In this document: positions 15,432 to 28,400 of the stretch, piece by piece
Layout: the number at the start of each line of letters is the position of its first letter
How positions within the stretch are numbered: position 1 is the stretch's first letter
From: Dryomyza anilis
Lineage: Eukaryota > Arthropoda > Insecta > Diptera > Dryomyzidae
Reading direction: 5' to 3'
Length of the DNA: 64,000 nt
Assembly (NCBI GenBank): GCA_951804985.1
Contig: OX638130.1
Span: 40,128,751-40,192,750, forward strand
Notes under the pieces: model-generated
The model's input: only the letters and a program-made list of their open reading frames with translations
Told to the model about the DNA's origin: nothing
Database searches by the model: none
Translations under genes and position numbers: made by a program

Positions 15432-15439
15432 CATCTCAC

Positions 15440-16272
15440 TCTACTAATTCTTATTTTTAAAAAAATCAAGGAATCACTCCCCAGGAAAATAAATAAATTA
15501 ATATTATATATAAATATTTTGTAATAATTTTATTTCAGATTCAGATAAAAAAAAAATTAGTCAACAATTCTGTTTCACAATTTTTACTGGACTGTTTACT
15601 ACAAATTCCTGTGAGTTTACACTGAATAAAATCTATTTTTACGATAAATAGTTGAGATTTATTTAATCATTATTAAATATACGAATAATAATTACGAATT
15701 ATACGAATAATGTTGGTTGATAAATAAAATATATGATAAATATATAGTTCAAAAATATGTATTTTTAAAATGAGTGCGTTTGCTTAATATATGGTTTATT
15801 AAATTTATAATAATGCCTTTCTAGACAAAACCAACAATCTCTATTGTATATTCCTCGAAGTACAGGTATTCTTGTTTTCTCGATAAATTAACAAATTATT
15901 AATATTTCCACTCTACTTCAAAAATTTTCATTTTTCAGTGCATTTTATGGGAAACGGAGGCAGTGTGATCGACTGAGAGTTTTTGCAGTTCACACGAACT
16001 TATATTCATTGTGCGGGCACAATGCCCTTACGGGCTGAGTTGGGCATCCCTAACTTATAATGCTGACCAAAATTTCATTAAATTTGCTATCCAAATTGCT
16101 GTATAACGTGTTTTTAATTTTTGAGTTTTGTGGGAGGTGCCACGCCAAGTCCACCAATCTCACCAAGATATAGCCTATACTCTTCCCAGATCCAACATAC
16201 ATATTGTGTCAAAATTTTAATCAATTCGGTTTAGCCGTTTTGACGTCTATTCGGAACATAGATACAGGCATA
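15440..16272. other. Spacer with small degenerate repeats
   Basis: Two weak structures are visible. Near 15620-15942, CACTGAATAAAA and TTTTTCAGTG could be ends of a short TIR element. Near 16125-16270, GGGAGGTGCCACGCC and TTCGGTTTAGCCGTTTTGAC resemble widespread dipteran repeat words also found near 27540-27720. No gene was seen. Confidence 0.45.
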
Positions 16273-17482
16273 CACTCAGAAGAAAATGTACCATTAAGTA
16301 CTTTATGGTACGACCATTGATCTTATGGTTCATGTATTAATAGTTTTTTCTTTTTAAATCAAAAGTTTTCTAATTAATTCAATAGTATTTGAAAAATTCA
16401 GTACCATAAATTTAAATATTTCAATATTATTATTTTAAATAGAATAAATACTGTTGTTTTAATGGTTTCCTCCTATAATAATAAACGTGGTGTAAAAAAA
16501 CACAAAAACGAATACAAACATGTTCATTTTGTACGTCATTCAGCGTGTTTACTCAAAATGGTCGCATGTATTTTTTGTAATATTCCACATTATTAAACGC
16601 GTTATTGGTAAGGACTCAATGTATTTAATGTAAATAAATACAGTAGCCGCGGTAGCTCAGTGGTTAGTGCGTTGGACTGCGAGCCGAAAGGTCCCCGGTT
16701 CAAGCCTGGACTGGGGATAACAACATCTTTTCATAGAAACATTTTTCTATACCGCGCTACCTCTCGTCAGTAAATGGCAAACCTACGAGAGTAAAACCAT
16801 TGCCTATGAAAAAGCTCTCACCCGCCGTTCGGATTCGGCAATAAACTGTAGGTCCCACCACTTTGAGTACAAATATAACACGCACAGCTCAAAATGGTGA
16901 GAGAGCTCGGCCGAAGTTCTACAAAGGACTGTAGCGCCAAACTATTATTATTATTATTATAAATTATATTTACATATTTATTAATATTTATATTTTTATT
17001 TATTACAGAAAATAAATAATACATCGAACTTCTAATATGGCAACGGACTCAAAAATAACTGCAGCCTCATGTACTACAATCAATTATTGGAAACGAAAGC
17101 AAACATTAAATGTGTTATAACCTTTTACATCAAGAAGTGTTTTTGGATGTGTGTGTTGTAAAAGTGAATATCAATTTCGACATTTAAATAAAATAATATA
17201 TACAATAAATTAACTAAAATACATTTTTGTTTTAATAAATTATTAGGAAAATGTAATTCGTCTATACCATAAAATTAATAATACGTATCATTAAATTTGT
17301 ATAGGTTTTTCTTATTGTAATTAAAATATCACATTATAAAATTTATGGTACAACCACACATTGTATTAACAGTTTCAATATTACTGAACTAATGGGACGC
17401 ATCCTATTAACCAATTTTAATGGTATAAATTATTGTTTTTCTATTGAAATACTATCAATTTACCATGATTTTTTTCTGGGTG
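16273..17482 (+). mobile_element. CACCCAG TIR element, copy 1 (with SINE inside)
   Basis: The ends are CACTCAGAAGAAAATGTACC and (reverse complement) CACCCAGAAAAAAATCATGG. TA flanks both sides (16271-16272 and 17483-17484). Without the SINE at 16643-16960 it is about 890 bp, the same size as copy 2 at 18277-19159, to which it is closely similar throughout. No transposase frame was seen. TA targets and short TIRs suggest a Tc1/mariner-type MITE. Confidence 0.88.
16643..16960 (+). mobile_element. tRNA-derived SINE, copy 2
   Basis: This copy is nearly identical to the one at 13328 (A box TAGCTCAGTGGTTAGTG, B box GGTTCAAGCCT, tail TTATTATTATTATTAT). It interrupts the CACCCAG element: host sequence breaks after TAATGTAAATAAAT and resumes with AATTATATTTACAT, while the empty site reads TAATGTAAATAAATTATATT in copy 2 (near 18630). 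The exact target duplication is unclear. Confidence 0.93.
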
Positions 17483-17771
17483 TAGATGTACAATAGACTG
17501 ACAATGGAAAATCATGACTTCGAATCGAGAAGAGGTCACCCCCTAGAAATACTCTATTGGATGAGAAAATCGATGCGAAGAATTTTCAGCGAAATCCGAA
17601 TATGGGAAATGAAAATTTAAGTGTAAAAAGATATCACTAAATGTTCTTCTTTATTTAGTTTAAAATCTCTTACTGAAATTAGCCGTTACAGTTTCTTGGC
17701 TTACCAAACACGTAAAATGTAGACTTTTTTTTACTATAGTTATTTTAATGGTCGAAATTTTTCTAATTTTA

Positions 17772-20189
17772 GGGCACTATTATGATTAGCGAAGCGAATG
17801 GTTTTGGCGAAGCGAACGTCCAAAAAGCTATTACGGCTTACATTCGCCAGACTTCATTCGCCAAAAACGGGTAAAATGAAGCGAACGTAAATAAAAGTTG
17901 CAACACTCAACTAAATTTCATTCGCTTCAAGTGTCAAAATCAAGCGAATCAACAGTTCATGTGACGAATCGGCGAACGTAGCCTAATCTATCATTTTTAA
18001 GGTGTTTCTTTTGATTTTTTATTTTTTTTTTTGCTTCTGCGTTTTTGTTTATTGGGATTCTCCTGATTTTTAATTTTTTTATTCTTAAATTTTTCTATCC
18101 TTTTATCTCAAATTTCGAGGTTTTTGTGCCCTAACTTATAAATAGAGTTAATCGTACATTTTGTATACAATTTAATAATAATAGTTTAGCGTTACAACTC
18201 TAAAAAACCTAGGCCGAGTTTAATACATTTAAAATTTAATTTCCGTGTGACGAATCGGAAAACGAATCTATATCTACACCCAGAAGAAAATGTACCATTA
18301 AGTACTTTATGGTACGACCATTGATCTTATGGTTCATGTATTAATAGTTTTTTCTTTTTAAATCAAAAGTTTTCTAATTAAGTCAATAGTATATGAAAAA
18401 TTCACTACCATAAATTTAAATATTTCAATATTATTATTTTAAATAGAATAAATATTGTTGTTTTAATGGTTTCCTCCTATAATAATAAACGTGGTGTAAA
18501 AAAACATAAAACGAATTCAAACATGTTCGTTTTGTACGTCATTCGACGTGTTTACTCAAAATGGTCGCATGTATTTTTTTGCAATAATCCACATTATTTA
18601 ACGCGACATTGGTAAGGGCTCAATGTATTTAATGTAAATAAATTATATTTATATATTTATTTATATTTCTATTTATTACAGAAAATAAATAATACATCGA
18701 ACTTCTATTATGGCAACGGACTCAAAAATAACTGCAGACTCAAGTACTATTATCAATTATTGGAAACCAAAGCAAACATTAAATGTGTTATAATCTTTTG
18801 CAGAAAGAAGTGTCCTTGTTATGTGTGTGTTGTAATAGTAAATATCAATTTCGACATTATATAAATAAAATAAATTATACAATAAATTAACTAAAATACA
18901 TTTTTATTTTAATAAATTATTAGGAAAATGAAATTCGACTTCACCATAAAATTAATAATACGTATCATTAAATTTGTATAGGTTTTTCTTATTGTAATTA
19001 AAATATCACATTATATAATTTATGGTACAACCACACATTGTATTAACAGTTTCAATATTACTGAACTAATGGGACGTATCCTATTGACCAATTTTAATGG
19101 TATAAATTATAGTTTTTCTATTGAAATACTATAAATTTACCATGATTTTTTTCTGGGTGTATTGTTTTTTCGGTTTATCTTTTGAGTTTGTATTTTTTTG
19201 CTTCTGTCGTTTTATCTATTAGGATTCACCTGACTTATCATTTTTCTTATCCTTTATTTTGTTCTATCCTTTTGTCTAAAATATCGTTGTTTTTGTACTC
19301 CGACTGATAAATGAGTTAAACGAATATCATTTTTTTTTTGTTAAACAAATTTATTTTTAAACACTTTCACTATTAAACGTATCGCAATATAGAGTATCGG
19401 GCAGCTTTGAGATCGAATCGCTGATATCATTCATGTCAGCACCAAGATGTCATAGGAGTTAAGAGCGCGACGTGACGATTTCCTTTTTATACACGGATCC
19501 GAGGATTCGGCGCTGGAGGTGACATGATTCCAATAAACAATGGAATATCTAAAATAATCAATATAAAACTAAAGAAATTTATAATTATTCAATTTTAACT
19601 TACAATGTTGAGACAATTTGCTAAACTTCATATTTTTTCAAGAAAACATCATGTGTAAACAGCTGTTTGGACATTTTAGGGTTTCTTTAAACCAAAATAA
19701 AAAAAAGTATTGCAACAAATAAAAAAAAAACTACTTTTTTAAAAAAAGTATTTAATTGTAATTAAAAATAGTACCAATATTAACATTTAAAAATATATTT
19801 AACTATACATTTTAAATAATGTGTATTGTTCCGAAGTTTATTTTTATTATTTTTGCTTTTTTATAGACAAAAAATTACAAAAAACCGAAAAAATATTATT
19901 GGTCTGAATGGAGTTACCGTTTTTTAAACTATAAATAATATAAAATATAATAATATTATATAAAAAGGGTTTTATAACAACAAAAATTAGATATTAAGAT
20001 AAAATAGTATTTGTTCTAAAAAAAGGCAGTACTAAAAGTACGCAACATGATACTATTTTTTTCAACTCTGAAATGGTAATTCTATCCGTCAATGTTGTAA
20101 GTGTTGCTCACTTTTAAAACCATAAAAATTACTACATTCGCCAGTTCATTCGCCAAATTGCATTCGCTTCGCCAATCATAATAGGGCCC
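17772..20189. mobile_element. PIF/Harbinger-like non-autonomous element
   Basis: The ends are GGGCACTATTATGATTAGCG and (reverse complement) GGGCCCTATTATGATTGGCG, both followed by AAGCGAATG. The target duplication is TTA at 17769-17771 and 20190-20192, confirmed by the empty-site sequence near 29950. A 3-bp TWA target with GGG/GGC termini is characteristic of PIF/Harbinger. Subtracting the nested element at 18277-19159 leaves about 1.53 kb with no transposase frame. GCGAA/TTCGC words are repeated subterminally. Confidence 0.85.
18277..19159 (+). mobile_element. CACCCAG TIR element, copy 2
   Basis: 883 bp with ends CACCCAGAAGAAAATGTACC and TTTTTTTCTGGGTG and a clean TA duplication (18275-18276, 19160-19161). 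It lies inside the PIF-like element, so it inserted later. Its uninterrupted centre is the empty site for SINE copy 2. Confidence 0.9.
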
Positions 20190-21047
20190 TTATTCTAACG
20201 AGTTTGAGATAATATTTTTGTATTATTGCACATACAATTATCTATAAAATGGTATGTCACACTTATATTTTATATCGTTTTATTAGTACATAGTAAAATT
20301 CTGCACTCCTGCCTAAAATTATCTCAACCCAAAAGTTGATACACACCCCAAATTATTCAAGAAAATGTTTCAGATATCCCTCCCGAGTATTTTAAGATCA
20401 AAATAATAAGTTGATTGAATGTAATTTTTGTTTGCTAAACTATTAAGTTTTTTTACTAAAAAAAACTTATAAAAGTTTTACATACTTTGTTAAATATTAT
20501 GATTCATAATAAATAGTAACAAAAGCGGTAAAAGTGTTTTTTTTTTCAAAAATAGTGCTTTTATGAGCTATATATCTTAAATTTGTTCTTACATATAATA
20601 ACGTGTATACAAATATTTACCAAACAAAAAAAAAATCAATCAGCTAACTTCTAAAGTTGAGAGATATTACAATTCAAAATCCAATTTTTGTGAAAATATA
20701 GTCTAAAATATTTTAAGATTTTAGTAAATCATAAATAATGAAGTTTAAACTCATCAATATTCTTATTGAAACACGTTTTCTAAAAGTAGACTTCATTAAC
20801 TACATTCTTGAATGAAAATCTAACTCCTGTCGTGGATATTATCAAAGATATTGATCCAGAAATTAACCCTTTACATAATTTTATTTCAATCAAAATATAT
20901 TATTTTTTAGGCTAGGTGCGCATACTTTTACTATTTACTAATAATACGATATCTAAAAATATAAGACTGACATATCATTTTAAAGATAATTGTATGTGCA
21001 AAAATACAAGAATGTTATCCCAAACTCGTTAGAATAAAATTAGAAAA
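20190..21047. repeat. Long-TIR portion of repeat X
   Basis: The start (TATTCTAACGAGTTTGAGAT, then GCACATACAATTATCT) and the end are inverted copies of each other over about 70 bp, giving roughly 850 bp with long TIRs. No coding frame. A right-end copy occurs at 29830-29960. Confidence 0.75.
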
Positions 21048-22113
21048 AAAGAAGATGGTCTCGCTATTAGTTTGTCCGTTTGTTCGTTTTGTAAAAAGTT
21101 ATGGAATTTTAATTTTATTACGAAAATTTCAACTGAAAACGAAGAAAATCAAAAAACGAATGACAAAAAAAATATAATATTGATAAATAATATATGAGAA
21201 CAGTTTTTATACTTTCCTCACCTTGTTAAATACAGCTTGGGCAGACTAAAATCAAATAAATTTCATTCGAAACTTAGCTCTCGAACTGATACATTCTATT
21301 GTACAATTCATTTCGGACGTAGAATTTCAGTAGCAAGTGTAGAATAGTTGTCTTGTTGTGGCACTGCGAACGGTATTGCACTGGTCATAGTTTTCAGTAA
21401 GCAACGACGACAAAGTCGGTCGTTTTGTTTTGCTTTAAGTTTTATCCCGCGAACCCCCTGAGTATACAATGTACTCACACTCGGATATCGTACTACTATA
21501 TGATATCTGAGCACTTCAAATGGATTTTTATGTATTTTAGAATGAATGCAGTATCATTGTTATACATCGGCATCGCCTATGACGGTAAAATTGTAAAACG
21601 ACTTGAAAACTTTTTTCAGATGAACCATCTTTCATCACGTGTTGAAAATTTCAATTTCAGAGTTTTTATTTTTACTTTTACCATTAAAATGATATATTTG
21701 TGTTGACACCATTGAATTTGCTTAATTGTTGTGGGAACATGAAGCGTAAGGAATAAGTACGCCATTTTCCTTTTTTATGGTGCAAATGTCCAAGAATTCA
21801 GGATGTACTGTAAATACCTCAATTTTCATAGCTGGGCCATTGTATATGCCATATTTAAAAAATATTATTAGTTTTGCTGCAACTTTATTGAAACTTATGG
21901 GATGTTTGAATATTTGTTACAAGGCGTAAATTTAAAAGGATAGTTGCAGCATGTTGCAAACATCTTGTTTCCTTAGTGTACGGAATGCAATGATTTAAAG
22001 GATCAGATTTAAGATATAGTTAAGATATTTCTTATGCACATGAATATTGCTTTAATATTGTATATGGCCTTGAAGACTCCATATTAATCATATGAGCCAA
22101 TTTTATACATACG
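21048..22113. other. beta-Spec downstream flank, no gene recognised
   Basis: Short frames at 21308-21706 have no motif. Nothing here could be assigned to a neighbouring gene. The 3' end of the beta-Spec transcript probably lies at its upper boundary. Confidence 0.5.
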
Positions 22114-22114
22114 A

Positions 22115-22191
22115 TTTATTTCTTTATTTATTTTTGTTTTCATTGATTTGTATAAAAAAGCTTGTATAAGTAAATGATTAAATCTTTTATT
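22115..22191 (-). promoter_or_regulatory. Candidate poly(A) signals of beta-Spec
   Basis: On the minus strand AATAAA occurs at 22191-22186, 22128-22123 and 22120-22115, about 100 to 175 bases after the stop codon. All three are plausible cleavage signals; AATAAA is common in such AT-rich DNA, so the choice is uncertain. Confidence 0.4.
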
Positions 22192-22290
22192 GATTACATT
22201 AAAATGCATACATTGGTTTTAATAAATAAGATACAGAAACGCTAATAGCATTTATCGTGCAATAAAAAGCAATGTTATTGAATATTAAAT

Positions 22291-22477
22291 TTACTTTTTC
22301 TTTAAAGTAAAAAATGATCTACGTTTTGGTTCATCTTTAAGAGAAGTAGCGGGTAAAGTTTGAGATCGACTCTCGGTAACAGCAGAAGAATCGCTTTGAG
22401 ATTTAAGGAATGATACCCATTGTGTCATTTCGGGATCGTCATGTGCTTGCAATAAAAATTCACCACCATTTGAAAGT
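22291..22477 (-). CDS. beta-Spec: beta-Spec coding exon 8: PH helix and C-terminal tail
   Basis: 187 bp from acceptor CACAG|ACTTTC to the TAA at 22291-22293. It encodes the last PH strand and helix ([20 protein letters not shown]) and the tail [20 protein letters not shown] followed by FTLKKK. The tail motif is typical of fly beta-spectrin. Confidence 0.95.
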
Positions 22478-25400
22478 CTGTGTAATTAAAAAAGATTTAT
22501 TTAATACGACAGTTTTAAATATAAAAAAATAAACTTACTTTATTCTGAAAACGTGCTTCTTTTTAGTGTAGTCATTTGCAATATCAACGGCTGCTCCCTG
22601 TAGTTCGTAATTGGGTTCACCTCTGAATGTAATCTCGGGATTGATTTTGAAACTCTTTTGATCTTTGTAGAACGCAATGCGGCATGTACGGGCAACCATG
22701 TACACCTACGTAAAGACGAAATCACAAAATAATTAAATATTAAAATATTTAATAATAACATACCTTATCCCATGATCTATTCGAAGCCTTCTTTGTTGTA
22801 GTCTCCCATTCATGCTTTCGTGTTAAATAACCTTCGTTACCTTCACCAGACAATGTGATTGGACGATCTGTTCAGAAAAAGTCATTTAATAACTAAAATA
22901 TTTAACAGTATTTGATCAGTTCAAGGTAATAGCAATATGAATAAAAAGTACAGTACATATTTTATATTGTAAATATACCTGCTGGAGTATCCATTTCCCG
23001 TTCAATAATTACAGTTGATCCTACTGGAACTGTGTCCAAATATATAGGAAATTATAAAGAAATGCGCATTGTGTATTTACATATAAAAATTGTATAAAGA
23101 TATTATCAGTGTACCACCTAACCTATGTCATTCGATTATTTAGTTTTCCAACATATATTTATATTAATCGAAATAACAAATTAAATATTTTTATTATAAG
23201 GAACAACTCCAATAAACGACCGAAGTCAACTAGCGCGATTCTCTATAAGTGACTGTCGACAAAAATGGATATAGCTATATAAATACATTCATATATGTTG
23301 TGTCACTTATTTTTTACCCATGTATCCCCCCTACGATTGTTTATTAGGACTAAACAATAAGGCGTACAACATTTTTTGAATTTAAACAACGGAACACGTG
23401 CCGGATGTGCAATTGTACATTTAAAAGAAAATGTCCCATTAAGCACTTAATGGTACGGTCATTGATTTTATGGTTCATAGTTTTTTCATATTGATTCAAA
23501 AGTTTTCTAATTAATTTGAGAGTATTCGAAAAATTGAGTAAAATTAATTTAAATATTTTAATATTATTATTTATAGTAGAATAAATCCTTTTTTTTATGG
23601 TTTTCTCCTTTAATAATAATCGTAGCATACAAAACATAAACACGAATAAAAACATGTTCGTTTTGTACGTCATTCTGCGAGTTTCTTCAAAATGTACGCG
23701 TGCATTTTTAGTGATAATTTAATGTAAATTCATTATATTTAACCTTTTTTTAAGTATTACAGAAAATAAATAAAACATCCAACATCTATTATGACAACGG
23801 ACTCAAAAACAAATCATTTCAAACCAGAAATGTGAATGCTAGAATAAAACGAGTACATACGACACACACCGTATCGATTCCTATAAATCGATCCCTTTTT
23901 TTGCTTGTTATAATAAACACATGTTTTTTTGTTTCCATTTTTATATTTTCGACAAGAATTTTGATAAATTCATTGTCAAACAATTGTACAAAATAAAAAA
24001 CAAATATTTTGTGTGGAAACGGAAACTATGCGGTACCCAGAACTGGCCTAATACTGGTTAAGCCTTGGAATGATAAGAAGGGCGTAAGACTGGCTCTAAG
24101 TATTCGGCCAAGACTGGCAAAAAATACTTGGCCAATATAATATAACAATAATGTGGCAGGACTGGATCATTTCAAAAATGCAACAAAAAAAAATATATGC
24201 CCGTAAAAAAATGATTATATAACATTATATCAAATCATGTATAAATATATATGATTGCATACATGATCATATCTAATTTGATATGATATCATTTATAATT
24301 ATATCTGATCATATATGCTAAATATGGAATCAGATATGATTGGATATCGTGCGATATATGGATACATATATCGTCACTGCCATGCCAAAGGAGGTGAATG
24401 TGCATTTTTAAAAATGTTGGGAAATAAATTAAACCCAAACCCAAATATATATATATATTTTTTTTTGTTGCTATAACTTTTTATTAGCGCAAGATAAAAT
24501 AGTAATGTAAAGGTATTAATTGTTTGATTTTAAAGCACCTATCTATTGGCATCAAATATTTTGTCAAACATTAATTTGCCATTTGTTATTTGCAGGAAAG
24601 AAATGTTTGGACAAAGATTTTTTAATAATGATGCCAATCGATAGGTGTTTTAAAAACAAATAATTAATACCTTTACACCACCATGTTATCTTGCACCAAT
24701 AAAAAATTATAGCAAAAAAAACAAAGAAATTGTAAAAATCTTGTCATGCCAAAAGGGCGAATCTTTTCGTTTTTATGCTATAACTCTTTAATGGTACTAG
24801 ATAAAATAGTGATGTAAAGGCAATTATTGTTTGTTTTCAAAGCACCTATCGATCTACATTATTAATTACAAATCTTTTGCCAAAATTTTGATCCTGCTAA
24901 TAACAAATGGCAAATTAATGTTTGTCAAAATATTTTTAATTAATGATGTAGATCGGTAGGTGCTTTGAAAACAAACAATAAATGCATTTACACCACTATT
25001 TTATCTTATACCAATAAAAACTTATGGCGAAAAAACGATAAGTTTCGCCCTTTTGGCATGACAAGATTTTCAATTTATTAAATTCGTCTTTTTTGGTTTT
25101 GTCTTTTGTGGCTAGAAATATCCAACAAAATGACTTGCGATTTTGGCACAGCATACTTGAGGATAAACTACATTCAAAAATATAAAAAAACGCAAATGTC
25201 AAAAATTCCACATTCACCCCTTTGGCATGATAGTGACGATATGATCATATCTAATTATATATAATTTATTTGAGATCATATATAAGATATATGATGCCAT
25301 ATATAAATTAATAAAACCATATATATTCATACATGTCATATATGAAGCCATATATAATCAGATATTACATCGTATATAAAAAGATATGGATTCATATATG

Positions 25401-28400
25401 CTTGGATGATCTATGTAGTGATTGCAATCTCATGTGATCTCATTCAGGGGTCCCAGCCAGTAGCTCCTTTCGCCCTTTGCGCCCACAAAAAACTTATTTT
25501 TATGCAAAAGGCAGTTGTTTTTAACTTTAGTTTGCAGAACGGTGAACCACTTGTCTTTCGGTAAATCGAATACAATAACAAGCACTTCTTCTGTTGAGTA
25601 ACCTTTATTCCTTTTGCAATTGCAACAACCAAAATATGTGAATCCAACAACACGAAACTCGCGATCAAGTTTTCGCGGAAATACGGTATTGTTGATGGTA
25701 TCGCTGCAAGTTTGTTAGACCTCAACCTTTGCATTTTTGGTAAAGGGGAGTAAAACATTGTAACCATTGTACTGTTCTATTTTCTACATTTTGTGGTTAA
25801 TATCCCGATATATTTAGAATGCAAGTCCATCGCGCATTCTTTTCGACTGCTTAGTCCGGTTAGAGAACGGTTAATAGACTGGTAAAGCTATGTTATCCTG
25901 ACGGACCGGAGCTACACAAATTCTGTTCAATTATTTTATTTTTAGAGCATATCGATGGTGTTTTCTTATCTTTTAGTGCAGCTGTGCACACATATCTATT
26001 AAATCACACTCAATTTTTTCAAAAATGATTCAAATGTTTTGTTTTCTTTACAACAACATTCTGACAATGAAAAAATTACAGCTGTCAAAAAACTTCTACG
26101 TACAAGCGCAGAAGATTCAAGTTTTGAACAACGTTCTGCGCAATCTTTGATTCTATTATTCTTGGGTTCGTACTGTTAAACAGTTTAAAAGTCTGATTAA
26201 AGAGAGAATCTGAACACTTCTTAGCTCTTGCTGGCGGTTCCCATATTGTTGTATTTAGATCATGATGGTAGTTTCTCATGCTAGGGGTACATTTAAGTGT
26301 ATTTTTAGATATGAATATTATAATATGAATTATATTTCTGTTGCCTATTTCTTAAAAAATCTTTAATCATTTGGCCTTAGTGGCCTTGGATTGAAATTAA
26401 TAAACTTAAAATAAAATAAAAAAAATTGATATGCACCTGCTTTTCAAATGCAAATAAAACGAATGTTGATCCAGAAAAACTGAAATATACGTGTATTTTT
26501 TTAGCGTACTGTACTTTATGCTGTTATGACACTGGCTTTTTCATGCTTAAAAAGTTTCTAGCATGTTGAAAAGAAAAATATATTAAGTACGTTTTAACAA
26601 TAAGTGTGAAATGTCCCGATTATAAAAGAAAAATTTGAAAATTAAGGCCTCGATTCTCAATTGCAGAAATTTACTGAAAAAGTAGAAAAATGAGTAAAAC
26701 TCAGTTTCGTATTCTGAATAAAATATTTCTACTCAACTTCTACTGAAGTTTTTAAAAAATTGCCAAATTTTCGTTCCACATCAGAGATAGTAGAAAATTC
26801 ATTACAACTGATATTCTCATCAGCTGAAATTGACAAATTTTGAGTTGAGTTTTTCTACTGACAACGTCAAATTTCTGTTATATCTGAATTTTATTTAACG
26901 GCTGAAGTTAAGTTTTTATAAAACCTTCGCACTGTTTGCGATTAAACTTCGCAAAAACGAAAATTTGCGGAGCGGTTCGATCTGTGGTACTTTAGAATAA
27001 AACAGAACACAATTTTGCGTGCAAAGTTTTAGCGCTAAACAAAGGACACGGTTTAAAAAATAAATATTTCACTTCGGCTAATAAATTAAATTCTATATTG
27101 GGACCAAGGATTGAAACCGTAACCGAAACCGATATCCGTTTAAAACCGTTTCATTTTTAAAACCGAAACCGTAACCGAAACCGTTATTTGAAAATCAGAA
27201 ATAAACCGATATCCAAAACCGAAATAAAAGGTTTCGGTTTTATACCGGTTTAAACCGGTTTTTAAAAAAGTATAAAAAGAAACAGAAAGACATATTTTAT
27301 TTTATATAGAAGATCTTAAGAATAAGGCATGTTTAAATGTCATTTAATAAAATTTGGAGTTTCCAAAATAAAAATTTTTGTTGTACAAAAATTCACATGT
27401 GGTCTTTGGTCTAAAATTTGTTTTTTATTTCATTAATTTTTGTAGCGTTTAGTGATGATCATTTGCAAAAACAAGACAAGAAATGGTAATCCGAATCAAA
27501 TGTTCTTATTTAAAACAAATCGTCACGTAGAATGTGGGCGGAATTGTACCACGGGTCGTGGCACCTCCTATATAACCAAATCATTAAAATTGCTATAACT
27601 CCTGATATACTAAGGTTATAAAAAGCGAATCAAATGTTCATATTTAAAACTCCAATTGTCACATAGAATGTAGGCGGAATTGGACACCGGGGCGTGGCAC
27701 CTCCTATATAACCAAAACATTAAAATTGCTATAACTCCTGACCTACTAAGAGCAGAGTTATAAACATTAAAAAAGCAGTATATTTAACATTACAATCTTC
27801 ACGAAGAATCTCAGCGGGATTGGACAAAGGACGTGGTACGTGAGCGGGAAAAAGGGGCGTGAAAAAGATATACTTTTACATTTACAAAAGCACGGGCAAC
27901 GCTGTGCACGGGTACACCTAGTACTTAAATATAAGAAGAGCCGGGCTTGCAGTGATGTTAAAAAAACGCATAAGATTTTATTCGCATGTAAATGGTTATA
28001 GGAGCATTTTGGGACAAGTGAAAAGTCCTATTTACACGAGCAACCACGCGATCACAAATATTTGTGTGCTTTGAAATATTTTCGCGATATACATTGCGTA
28101 AAATAAGCCAATGTGTATATTGAAATGCAATATACACATTGCACATTTACATTTTAGCACTCGTTTCAAAAAAATAAGTTGTGTTTTATGTTAAAAAATT
28201 CACGCTAGGAACTAAAAAATGTTTTGATATTGACTTAAATTTAAATGTTGGAATTTTGATTTGTCAAACGACTCAAAAACTACATAGTTGTCCATTTCTA
28301 TAAAGTGAAGTTTCATTTTCACAATAATCGACAATTTATATACATTTTAAAAAACCAGTGTCAAACGGCATTAAAAATATCGTCGGTGATACTGCAAAAC

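Larger units (their letters stand above)
17640..21047. repeat. Composite repeat 'X', split by a nested insertion
   Basis: About 17640-17771 plus 20190-21047 form one older repeat. Its reverse-complement partner at 29830-30060 is uninterrupted at the junction (TTCTAATTTTATTCTAACG on one strand). A further diverged piece, CCCCCCGAGTACTTTAAGAC, lies near 46880 and matches 20380-20400. In between is the PIF-like element 17772-20189. Confidence 0.75.

Noticed and set aside
21425..21706. 93-codon plus-strand frame downstream of beta-Spec
   Set aside because: No motif and no conserved neighbour context; could be chance in AT-rich DNA.
25444..25767. 107-codon minus-strand frame as a small host gene
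   Set aside because: No recognisable domain, no splice signals of its own, and it lies in a transposon-rich intron. I checked it by eye for a THAP-type zinc finger, and the Cys/His pattern does not fit.
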